A stretch of DNA of 64,000 nucleotides from Taxawa tesnikishii (nom. ined.) (Eukaryota; Ascomycota; Dothideomycetes; Dothideales). Shown piece after piece: positions 35,263-46,132 of the stretch. The notes beneath the pieces were generated by a model. It searched no databases and had not been told where the DNA came from. It saw only the letters and a list, made by a program, of their open reading frames with translations. The DNA lies in NCBI GenBank assembly GCA_030247885.1, contig JAPDRO010000001.1:1116001-1180000 (forward strand), in the 5' to 3' direction. The position numbers and the translations under genes were made by a program. Every line of letters begins with the position of its first letter. The first letter of the stretch is position 1.

Positions 35263-35956
35263 GACTCGGCAAGAAAGGGTTCGTAGCTGGTACTGATTTC
35301 GTTCAAACCCTCACGAATTATTTCCTCTTGGTTGCGTCTTCGAGTGATTATCACATTACACTTGTGTGACCGTTGCGTGTTGTAGCAAGCTCATCAACCA
35401 CTATCCTCCTGAATTCGAAGCAGACCATACAAAAGAAGAAAGAGAAAAAGAGAAAAAGAAAAGAGAAGAAAAGAACAAAAGGGGGACAAAAGATATGCAC
35501 AGAACGCGGGCTCTTCTAGTCTGGAAGATGGCATGGTCTCACAGCCGCTGCGATGCCAGTCCGTCCGTACACTGAGAGCAGCGCTTCCATACTTAATCTC
35601 TACCGTGATCGCCTTAAAACAAGGCTCCTCCTGAAATTTTGACTGGTCACAGGACGAGGAGATCTGCAATGAGTATTGAAACTCTCTTGAGACGAACGTT
35701 GTTATTATTTATGTGTGTCTTGGCCTACACCTCCGTAATAAACAGCCCGGACGCTTCGAGATTCAAGATTCATCTGGACGCCCAAACACCCATCGCTAAT
35801 CCCACAGGAGAAAGAAAGAAAAATTGCCTCCACTCTCCGACCTCAGAACATGCCGCAAAGCAAACCACCTCCGTTTTCAGTGTGAGTTCGTCGAGATAGA
35901 ACGAAAGAGAAGTAGGAAAGACCATAGACGTGGTCGCGTGAATCGGGTGTTGGGTA
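35263..35956. other. 3' flanks of swd1 and the RhoGEF-like gene
   Basis: A purine tract of AAGAAAGAGAAAAAG type lies at about 35430-35480. No gene seen. Confidence 0.5.
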
Positions 35957-38900
35957 TCAGTATCTCAGCTTGCCGACAAGGCCAAAAGTGTATGCACAAT
36001 CTCGTTCCTGTCATCAGGTTAGCCTCTTTCCTCTCCAAGTCGTGATTTTCTCCATAGCCACTGTACTTACCGACTTCATCTGCACCATGTAAACCCTGAC
36101 AATCCTGCCTCCCACACCCCCGTCTCCGCCGCTCTGCCCTGCTCGCCCACATCCTCCCACACACTGACGGCAATGCCCGTTCTGGCAACCCTCTCGAAGC
36201 AGCTCTCTCCCAGTGTGACATCAAGCAATGTCTCTCCCCTTGTCTTACCCGTGACCAGGACTCTCTTCTCGCGTCCCGTCGTCCTCGGGTTGGCGGGTAC
36301 ATTGGGGTTCGCGCGCGGTGGGATCATGATGGTCAATCTAGCCGATCCCATGTCACGCCACTTGCCCTCCCTCTCACGATGATACAGTCTGATCTTAGTA
36401 TTTGTAATTCCGACCGGCGTGCCCATGGTTCTTGGATCCACACCGCCCATACCGCCGAGCATGGGCGTACTGGCACCTGAGCTCAGAGACTCGGAATTGC
36501 TGCTCGAGCGCGTGGTGCGGTCGCCTGTCGTGCTGGTCACCGTGCTTTTCGAGATGTTGAAGGCGCGGTTGTTGCTCCCGGAAAAGCGTCGCAGGGCGCT
36601 AAAAGCGCTGTTCATGGTCCCGATACTGCTTTCGGTGCCCGCGATACTGGGCGCTCTGGTGCGGGTGCCTTTGCTTCTGTAACTGCTGCGCCGACCAAGG
36701 TGCCACCAGGAATCGCTGCTTCCGGTGCGGCGGCTGCTGTTGCGGCGCTCGATGCCCCCACCCCATGATCCGTTGCCTTCCACGGGACCGCGTGCGTTCT
36801 GCAGCGCAATGTAGGTCGGGTTGTTGATGCGTGCGGTGTTGATCTGGTTATAGAGGTATTCGCACTCTTCGGGGTTCCGCGAGCGGAACATGATGTTGCT
36901 GCTTGTGCGGATTAACGAGTTGACGCGCGGCGGGCTACGTATGCTGATGTCGAGAGCTGTTCCGCGCCGAAGGGGTACAAGAGGAGTGAGCTCGAGCGCA
37001 ACGAGGGGTTGGATGCCGCAAGTTGAAGGGCTGGATTCATCACTTTGGCCAGAGGGCAGGGGATGAGACTGGACAATGCTTGTTTCAAAGGCTTCGATGA
37101 GGCCGGGAGAGATGATGACGGTGATTTCACGCGGGTGCATGCTTTTCCAGCCGCCTTGATCTGACCAAGAGAAAATGGTGGCAATTGTGCGCGAGTACAT
37201 GCCATTACTCTGGGGAACGGTGCGGTAAGGGCTCTGAGAAGCGGATTGCGATGGAGAGATGGTGTTGCTTGTTACAGAAACTTCGGTCTCTGGGGGTGTT
37301 GGCTTTTCGAACACCGGTGCTTGTCCCAGAGGTGGCGATTTGATGGAACTCAAGCCAGGCGATTTCAGGCCAAGGGGATCTTCGTCGTCGGAATTGGAGG
37401 ACTCCGATGTAACTGATTCGTCATCTGAATAATCAGATGCGCTCTGGGACGAAGTATCCGTAGCAGTAGAGGGCTCGTACTCGTGTTTGAGTGGAGATGA
37501 TGATCTGCGGTGTCGCTTGAGGAAAGCAGGCGTGAAAGAAGCGAACGCACTCTTCTTAGGCTGGTAGGCAGATGGAGGGCTCTTTTGCAGCGTTGAAGGA
37601 CGCTTCTCTCTAGTAGGAGTCTTCTCGTCGCTCGGGATTCGCTTCTGCAGCTTTGCAGGCGCAGATGAAGGTGTTTGTTTCTCTGGCGAGTGACGGTCGT
37701 ACTCATCGTCGTAATGATCTCTGGTTGGTGTGCTTGGGCCACTTGATTTGCGAAGTTTGGGTATTGTCGGTAGATCCAGAGATGGGACAGAGGATGTCCT
37801 GCGAGCCATCTGAGGACGCACTGGAGTGCGGTCCGTAGGGTGATTCTCCTCATCCTCGCTAACGTCAGATTCGTCTGATGGCAAACCTGATGATGGCATC
37901 CAGACACTGTATTCCTTCTTTGAGGTCGACGTCGATGTTGTTGAAGTGGTGGAGCCTGTAGTGGCAGTCCATGTCGACTCCGACCTCGTATCGAGCATCG
38001 GGCGAGGAATATGCTTAGTCTGTGGCTCACGATGATCATCAGGCTCTTGCGAAGCACGCGGAGATGAGGGTATTGTTGGCGAAACAGGTGAAGTCCTATA
38101 CCGTTTCGCCTTTGTACGCTTCAGAATGGGGCTTCCTTGTGCGGCCGTTTGCTTGTCTGTGAAGTTGTATGCATCCGGCGTCATCGAATCGCGAAGGGGT
38201 GAGTTGGGCATCGAGTATGGTCTGGGCATCTCCTCCGTCGATGCACGTTTCTTGTGCAGGCTACTCGGCTGTCCAGACGGCAGGAGCACAGGTACATTGC
38301 CCAGGCTGTTCGAGGATACCTCCTTAGACCATCTCTTCGACGAAGGTTTCGCTGGCTCACCAATGGGAACCTCAACTTCCGTCGGTGATGGTACCCTGCT
38401 GTCAGTAATCTCACTGATCGTCTCAGGAGCATGTATATTCTCAGCCAGACTGCTCGTTGGTGGTAAGATTGAAGACGCTGCAAAACTGGGCTTCCTTGAC
38501 AATGAGGGCGGGACAGGTGACAGACCCAACATCTGCACCCACTCGAAACCGGCCTGCTCCTCGCTGGACCTGAAAGAAACGAGCTCATGCCACTCGGATC
38601 CGTCAGGTTGCCGTCCTCGGAACATAACAATGATCTCACCCTTGAGGTTACCATTCCGTGCGGAGACCATATCCTGGTGGATTGGTGGGAAGAGTAGCCA
38701 ACGGCCCGTATCCGAAACCTCACACACAAGCAGATCACCGCCATCGCCACGTTCAGGCAGGTTATCACGGAGCAGCAGCTCGACTTTGCAGTCGAGTTGC
38801 TGCCCGGTGGAATGGCGAAGATTCATGTCAAAGTAGTCCCTTGCGCGCACGCACCGTGCTGCATCAACACTGACCCCAGCCAGTAAGGCAAGGCTGCGAG

Positions 38901-41900
38901 GATCACGGGCGCGAGTCGGATCAATGCTTGCGGCGGCTTCATCTTCTAGCCTGGCTCGCTCCTCGTTCGAGCGCTTGCGGGCTTCGGTGACTAGTTCTTG
39001 ATACTTCTCTGCCATTGTAGTAGCTTGCGTGGATGGGTTGAGATGGTTGATACCCTGTTTTTCACTTAGCCAACCAAAGCACCCGTTCAACAGCGTCTTG
39101 GCCTACCTTGAAAGTCTTGGCCAGATACTTTAACCTAATGAGCGGCCTCTTGAGCAAGAATGCCACGTCCACTCTCTCGCCATCTGCGTCAAGCAAATCT
39201 CCATCCTGATTCCTTGGTAGTCCATCGTCCCAAGCAGCATTCTTCTGCGTGCCTTCGTCCGCAGGCGCAAGGTTGACAACGACATCCTGGAAGCCCATTC
39301 GCCACGCCTTCAGATAATCTGTATAAACTCTGATCGCACCCTGCGCCCAGGCGAGCAGAGCGTAAGCGTCTTTTGCGGAATGCGTTTGTGATGGCTTCTG
39401 AGACGCTCTAACGCAACGCCCATATCGACAATAGGCTGTGTGATAGCGGAGGCATTGGTTGCCGATTTGCCGAACAAGCCAGCCGTGATGGCGGAGTCAG
39501 ATTTAGACAACACACAGGTGAGCAGAACAGGAATAACGCCGTCGACAAGAGTGCGGAGCTCGCGTTGGTATTTTGTTTCGTCGGATGCTAATTCGTCCAT
39601 TAGATCTTGGATGGTGGCGGTCTCCAATCGAACTCTGTTGCTGCGGATGCTGCGTGCTGACATTATGCTCTTTCCATCCCCGCGTGGCAGAGACAGCACC
39701 GACATCAAGTCTTCGTGGGTAGTGAGCTTACGTCGGAGACCGCAAGCACTCCTGCCATCTCGGTGTTCGCCTATCAAAGCTTGCTCAACTGCCTGCATTG
39801 TAGGGCTGTCATCAGCAATGATGGTATGCTCCGATGTCTCTGAGGGCGCAGAGAGGATTGAGGGTTCCGCGCGGCTGTTGAGAGTATCCACTGAGGCAAT
39901 AGTAGACAGTCGCTTGCCGGTCGATGGGAACATGCGGCGAAGGTTAGCGCCAGGTGCATGTCTGCTGAAAGACGTCTCCGGCACATCAATCGGACTCGGA
40001 CCGACAGAGGAGCCTACGGAAGAAGCATTGTCTTCCTCGACTACTTGGGGTGAAACGATGGGTCGAACCCTGATCCCATCGTCGTTTCCAACAGGAGCAG
40101 GTGAGATTCCCGGCGAAACCTTCGGGGACGCTTTGGGGAGGCTTTCAGGGGTTCCGGAGAAGTAACCCTTTCCATGTCTGGTTTCCTGCCTTTGGTGTTA
40201 TCAGGCGTCACCTTCTCATCATCCGAATGTTGCCTTGAACCGTGGCCGCTCCGTCGTTGAGACTGGTGCTTCTGTTTCTTCTCCGCTGCTCCGTTTTCCT
40301 CATCAACTGCAAGAGGTGACACGGCTCTCGGTGACTTTGCCATTGATTTTGGCGCTTCCTCAAACGGGTCAGCGGTCCCTGTCAACCAAGCCTCAATGCG
40401 ATTCCCAAAAACCTGGGGTGGGGCGGTAACAGGAGGAGGCGGCGGCGTGGGCGAAATCTTGATATCTCGCTGATACTGTCTTTCCGCCTCTGAAGGACGC
40501 CTACGCAGTTCTGGCTTGGATGTGAGACGCTCACGTAGCGGGCTCCTTGTCCTTTTACCCACCGGCTCGTTTCTCCTGCTGATGCTGTCATCCGGCCCAG
40601 GCGTGAGGACAGACTCCTCGTCCAACACTGGCTCAGGGGAAGGAGATGATGGACGGGGCCTTCTGCGCATTCTTCGTCTCTCACGCCGCTCAATCTCGTC
40701 ATCCGTATGCCTGGCCGATTGATCGCTTCCAGAATGCCTTCGTTCGTAGTTCTCCTTGTTTTCAGGTTTCAACCGGCTGCGTTTCCTTCGTGGCGTTTCG
40801 CGCGCTCCAATCTCGTCTCTTCCTGACGGCGGGGTTGCTCCGCGTTCGAGAGATCTTTCTCGTTCCCTAGGAACGGGTTTAAAGGATCTCACTCGGGTGC
40901 CGTCATCTCCGCTCGGCGAGGTCTTGAGTCCAACATCGGCAACACTGCGTTTGATGGTGTAAGATCTCGGACTTTTATCCGCGCCGTTGGCCTCTTTCGT
41001 GACACTCCTCCTGATAGTGTAAGGTCTAGGCTCTGTTTCTGGTGTCGCAGGCTCCTTGGAAGCGGATTTCTTCACAGTACGCGGGATGGGATCCGTGTTT
41101 GGCGTCACCGGCTCCTTAACAATGGATCTCTTAGGCGTGACGACCTTCGCCTCGGTATCTAAGGTGATCGGCTCTTTTGCGGCCACAGTCCGCTTGATAA
41201 TGTACGGTTTCGTCTCTGTCGCTGGTGTTGCCGGCTCCTTCTTTGTTGGCGAATGATCTCTCCGCCAGTGGCCATCACTAACCACCCTCTTCTTAGGCGC
41301 TCCGACATGTTTCAACTCCAATTCCAGCTCGTTCTGCGGCTTGCTCCTCCGCCTCACCCACGCCTTCTTTTCGATATCTATCTCCTTCGATGTGCGCGCC
41401 TTGGTAGGGTCCCTGTTCGGCGTAGGGGTAGCCTTGACCGGAGATCGCGCCCTGATTCCCTCCTCTTTTCCGCTTCCAGGCCCATCGTCCGTAATCACTG
41501 TAATGAGGGCAGGTGGCTCGTCGTCTTTGCTTCCTTTCTTATTATCATCGTACTCCACCACCACAATGTCATCCTCGGCCGGTACGACTCCACCTCCCTC
41601 AACTTGCCATCTCCGAATCTTTTGCGCCGCAGGAGGATCGGAGGTATGCTCCTTCAGTTTATCGAGATTGAGGCTCTTCTTGCGTCCGGATGGTTGGGCA
41701 GCTGCGCGGCGAGCAGCGGGAGCAGCATTGGGAGAGGCGGGCATTGACGCCTGCAGTGGGGAAGAAAGCCAGTCAGAGACTGTATATATGTGCGGTGGAT
41801 TGGAGGAAAGAAAATCTCTGAGAGAGTCCTTGTGCTTGCGCATGAACATGATGACTGTAACACGAGAGCGTACGTACCTGTTGCCAGGCGCATACAGCAG

Positions 41901-41981
41901 CGAGCTATACTGCTGGGTTACGCGCGACTGTGCAGAGGAGGATTGCGCGACAATGTTCTGTTCCTCGTTGGCGGCTCTCAT
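35957..41981 (-). CDS. Large fungal RhoGEF-like protein (DH-type and PH-like domains)
   Basis: Minus exons 41981-39107, 39054-36071 and 36007-35957 give about 1970 residues. Residues 1-760 are disordered and basic, with tandem KEP(A/V/I)T(P/L)xTE repeats. A DH-like exchange domain follows at about 790-1000 (LMDELASDETKYQRELRTLVDGVIPVLL, HKRIPQKDAYALLAWAQGAIRVY, FLLKRPLIRLKYLAKT). A PH-like fold comes next (VRARDYFDMNLRHSTGQQLDCKVELLL ... AGFEWVQMLGL). A long Ser-rich region and a C-terminal module (KIRLYHREREGKW to AYTFGLVGKLRY) complete it. Family members act on Rho-type GTPases in polarity; the target is unknown. Three one-base breaks occur at homopolymers: C4 (40148-40151 on +), A4 (39371-39374) and G5 (36117-36121). 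Without the last one and the 51-nt final exon, the conserved C-terminus is missed. The N-terminal exon may include a further intron near residue 35. Confidence 0.82.
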
Positions 41982-42878
41982 ATGAGCATAGTCCTGTATT
42001 GCTATCGGGCGCAGCGTTTCCTGTTGCTATCGGCGTGTGCGGAGGTGAACTGTTTCGCGGGTCAATGCTCGATCTTCAATGTAGATTGCTATCAACAATC
42101 TGCAAAACGCTTTGTCCCGGCGGTGGATGGTGATCTTTGCGGGCAGCGGCGGGCAGGGCAGCAGAGTATTGGTCTCTTTGTAGATGTTGTGCTTCCGGAC
42201 GTGAAACATTGGGACTCGACACAATCAAGGCAGGCAGGCACGATCGACTTGCATGAGCTGCGGACCCGCAGAGAGACATTAAGCTTTGTTTATCCTGATT
42301 GCCTGGTGGTTGCTAGTCGACGGGGAGCTCGGACCGCCGTTTTCTGCAACCACTTTACATCTCGAGCACCGTTTTGTGGAGGACGGTATGGGAACAAGGA
42401 GTGCGGCGGAGAAAGCCTCGATTGCAAAGATTGTCTCGAGACTACCTGTCTGTGCAATTATCGTTGCTTTCTCTATCGTTGGTTGAAGCTGAAATCGCAT
42501 TGTCATTGCCATGCCATGCCATGCCATGCCATGCCATCCCGTACCCGAGATATTGCAGGGATAGAGCGGGAGCAAGGGTGGATCATCACGAATCATGAAT
42601 TGCACGTCTCGGACCATAACTTGGCTGGCCTATTATATCGCGTCGCCTCATACACGCCTAGCCTGGCTGAGACACACATCTGTGTGGCATCAGAAAGTTG
42701 ACCTGCACATTTATCGATGCTGGCGTGAGCTACAGCACCGAGTCGTTTGACTCTCTGTTTGCATTACGGTACGTTGTGGTGCATTACATTGTACGTCCTC
42801 CGTTCCCCGTCGACCGGACTCTATCAGGCTTTGCACGCGTCCAGAGGACCAGTTGAGCAAATCTCCCACGTGCGAGCA
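41982..42878. other. Intergenic with CCATG pentamer array
   Basis: About 0.9 kb between the RhoGEF-like start and the end of the EBP gene. It holds the pentanucleotide repeat at 42507-42538. A 303-codon plus frame (41790-42701) crosses it but is Cys/Arg/His-rich, overlaps the RhoGEF exon and has no domain. Confidence 0.45.
42507..42538 (+). repeat. (CCATG)n pentanucleotide microsatellite
   Basis: Six tandem units of CCATG. Confidence 0.85.
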
Positions 42879-43824
42879 CTACCTGAGCTTCTTTGAGGCG
42901 TTCAGCTTCGCCTGGGCTTTGAACGCATCGGCGCAAGCCACGATGCTGTTGTAAATCAACACTGTGTTCGAGATCAGCAATTGTCATGTCTCTCCTTGCA
43001 TACTTGAGCACTCACGACTTGGGATCACGATCCAGAAAAAGTTCATCAGGAAGTAGTAGCCCCAGTAGTAGTATGCCTCCGGCCTGGAGTACGAGATACC
43101 CATGTAGTAGTGGTCGAACAGACTGGTGGCATAATACAGGATATCACCGTAAAGCTGGCCGAGGGAGACAACAATCTGGAGCGGGTGCCGCAGGGGATGC
43201 TCAAATGGGATCATGAGAGCGACGATGTAGCAGCCTGGACCCCAGCAGATCTATTGCAATGAAAGCATGTCTGTTAGCCTTATGCGAACCGTGATGAGAG
43301 ACCGGACAAAAGGTGGACTTACGGCAGTGATGGACTCCATACACAGCACGAACGCGTTTTGAGTGAGATACCGGGAGTCAGAGAAGGCATATTCCTTCCA
43401 CAGCTGTCCGAACAAAGTCTGCAGGGATCCCAGGTTCGCCTGGTTGAGTGCGTAGTATCCCTCAAAAAGAGATGTATAGATCCGCCTTCACATCGTCCTG
43501 TCAGCGCAGCCCACAAGCCCGTCTCTTCTGTTTCGAACATGGAAGTGAAGCAGACTTCAAGGACTCCTGCAGGTGTGTATACATACTCAAAACGAACCAC
43601 ATGACAGTGATCACTTCGCTCCCAGGAAGTTTCGGGTGGATCTTCTTGGACACGAGGTAGGTCCCGAAGAACAACACCGTACATCCCGCAGCGAAAATGG
43701 AAAGCAATTCCAGCACGCCCTTTTCATTGGCAACGTAACCTGCGATTTCAACCTCGACAGGGTAGTATGGGTGCGGCGGATGCGAGATCTTGGAGCCTCG
43801 CGTCGTGTTGACGGGAAGAGCCAT
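42879..43824 (-). CDS. EBP-family membrane protein (EXPERA domain; sterol isomerase-like)
   Basis: Four minus exons: 43824-43587, 43485-43323, 43250-43016 and 42961-42879, giving 239 residues, the usual EBP length. Hydrophobic segments include ELLSIFAAGCTVLFFGTYLV, EVITVMWFVLS, ICWGPGCYIVALMI and YYFLMNFFWIVIP. EBP signatures are present: the HLFFEGYYALN motif (His and Glu of the ligand pocket), a WKEYAFSDSRY segment with the second acidic residue, FEHPLRHPLQIVVSLGQLYGDILYYATS and a C-terminal dilysine-like end (KKLR) for ER retention. EBP enzymes shift sterol double bonds (delta8 to delta7). Fungi mostly use Erg2, so the substrate here is open. A T5 run (A5 at 43464-43468 on +) breaks the frame inside HLFFEG; one more T restores it. 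Confidence 0.88.
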
Positions 43825-44292
43825 TGCTGTGTCTGTCGCGTCAATTGAGAGGTACAATTGATTCGGTAAGCGGGTAACAAATCCACTCTTGGTGATAGGC
43901 AGAGACTGGCAGGGGATAGCTATTGGTATGCGCTGCAAAAGAAATCTCCTGTTGAACAGCGCAACCCCTTGTGACCCAAGCTCAAAGTATGATGACGATA
44001 GCCCGTTGCGCTTGGCGCTGCACTAGCCAGGTGCGCCGGGGCAGTCCGCGGATGAATAGTCTCGATGTGATTCCGTGCCTCGCAATTGAGGACTGCTACA
44101 AAGATGATACAACTGCAGTTGATGGTTGACCACATGGTGCTGACTGATTTCAAGATTCAGCATAGCACTCGATGAGAGAGCCGCAGGGCTTGGCGGCACA
44201 CACACCCACTCTGACAACAAAACCGCCGACAGCGCTTAAAATACAACAAGAAAGGAAGTATACAATAAGTACATTCGGCGTATCCCTCCACC
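43825..44292. other. Intergenic between the EBP and atg27 genes
   Basis: 0.47 kb; promoter of the EBP gene and 3' flank of atg27. Nothing coding seen. Confidence 0.5.
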
Positions 44293-45413
44293 TCACACCG
44301 CCGCGTAGCCGCCCCGCGAGCCATGTCCTTGCACGGTGTTTACGATCGACCTGCCCCAGTCCTTGACAAGGTAAGGCATGTCGCGAATGGTGTCGCCGTG
44401 CGGGAGGAGGTCCCAGCCACGGGCACCGTAGCGGTTGTAGTTGAGCCATGATCCGAAGATCAGGTAAGCAGCGACGACTAAGAAAACGCTGTTGTGCATT
44501 AGCGATCTGTCCAACCACAATGCTCATGTACCACTCACATGATCAGGAACCAAGTAAAGAACCCCCAATGGTTGGATTTGCTTGACGGCGCATGTTCGGT
44601 CTTTCCCTCGCATGCGTACTTGGTCCTCCAGTTCAGTCGCAAGACTTGAACTTGTCTGTCCGGCTCTCCCTCGACGTTAAAACTGACAAACTGCAAGCTC
44701 GGCTCGTCCTCCGGCTTCGTCTCGTCATCCTCATCGCCTTCCTTGCCCTTGTCCTCGCCGCCCTCTGCGCGTTTCTCCTCTTTCTTCTCGTCCTTGCTGT
44801 CCGTGCGAGTTTTATTCTCAACGTGCTCAAGGCCTGTCCTGTCTGGGTCGCACACGAACTCGATGATAGCCTTCTCCTTCAATCCCTTGGACTTCTCGAA
44901 AGGATAGCTTCCACCGTTGAACTCCACGCGCACCCCTCCCTGCCAGAATCGCTGTGAGATGCCGAATTTTTTAAGCGGGTCAAGACCGGATCTAGATGTC
45001 GGCCGTGCGAAGTCGCATATTCGCCTGCGATTGGAATCACTTTGGTGATGGTGTGGCTGTTGTCCGCAGGATTGTAGCTCTCTTCGATAGCGCATACTGT
45101 ATCGTGATTAGAACGATGCATCGACAACGTGGCTGGTAACGAGCTCACTCCGCGTGCCGCTGGGGCATCTGTCTTCCTTGGGTATGTTCTTTGCGATCTC
45201 CAGCGGGTTGCAAATGTCAACGGTGAATGTGGTGTTCGAAACGCTGGGTGGAGTCTCCACGATCTGGTGGACTGCATGTGGCCCCTTCAACTCGCTGAGG
45301 TCGAACGACTGCCCGTCTATCCGCAGATGACTACAATCGAAGGTCACTGCGGAGACTAATGATGGGAGGGCGAGAAAGGCGGAGAGCCCTAAGCTGGTTC
45401 CTTGAGATCGCAT
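44293..45413 (-). CDS. atg27: Autophagy-related protein Atg27 (type I membrane protein)
   Basis: Minus exons 45413-45149, 45096-44539 and 44488-44293 give about 339 residues. A signal peptide (LGLSAFLALPSLVSA) leads into the mannose-6-phosphate-receptor-like lumenal domain starting VTFDCSHLRIDGQSFDLSEL, with paired cysteines (CNP, CPSGTR, CAIEE). An acidic and Lys-rich insert occupies the middle (DSKDEKKEEKRAEGGEDK). Then NHWGFFTWF, a transmembrane helix (SVFLVVAAYLIFGSWL) and the conserved tail NYNRYGARGWDLLPHGDTIRD, ending SRGGYAAV. Atg27 cycles between Golgi, vacuole and endosomes and supports Atg9 trafficking. The frame is broken at an A6 run (T6 at 44967-44972 on +); one more A joins LTRLKKFGISQRF. 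The start follows the first suitable Met before the signal peptide. Confidence 0.93.
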
Positions 45414-46132
45414 GTTCGTCGGACGTATGGCAGAGAAGGGGTATCGAAAGAAGCAAGGAGTCGGTGCAGAGATGCGAGATGCCAACACGAACAAGTGACT
45501 TGTCAGCGAAGCAGAAATGCGAAGTTACAGCACGAGACAACAACTGTGCTAGTCGGTAGCTGGAGATGACATAGCTTAGCAAGCAAGCGAGCAGGCTTCA
45601 ACGTTTCCAAGGACGCGCTCTCTGCCTCCATAGAGCAGATTAGATTGACTTTGCCAGAGTGTCAAACACAGTGCTCGGATGTACCTTGCTCCGTCGCCGA
45701 TCGCCCGCTTAAGTCCGGGGTCGTGGGGTGGGATACGAGCAATACGCTGTACGGTAATTCGGATGTCGAACAGGAACGAGCGTGTTTAGGTTGTGCGATT
45801 CCAGACACAGCCCCCTCCGTCGGAGAGAAGCTAAAGAAGCTGTGACGAAATGCGGTTAGAGACCAGCACGCTACAGGATGCGACCGGATGTTCAGCCTTG
45901 CTTCTTGTTGGCAATGCAATGCTCCTTCCTTGCACGAATCTTAGTCGTCGCCTATATTGCTGGCCTGACTGATTCCGCTGCGATCCAACATGTCCTAACC
46001 GTCCCAATCTACTAGCAGACTCCACATGTAAAAGGTCGAGTGGACTCGAGAGTGGCTTCTATTGGATATACAAGCTGACAGACACGCGGTAGACTACAAC
46101 GAATATTCCTATGAAAGGCCCAATTGGTCACC
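45414..46132. other. Divergent promoter region between atg27 and the LCAT-like gene
   Basis: About 0.7 kb. No gene seen. Confidence 0.5.

Noticed and set aside
41790-42701. 303-codon plus-strand frame overlapping the RhoGEF start
   Set aside because: Cys/His/Arg-rich random composition, includes the CCATG microsatellite, no domain.
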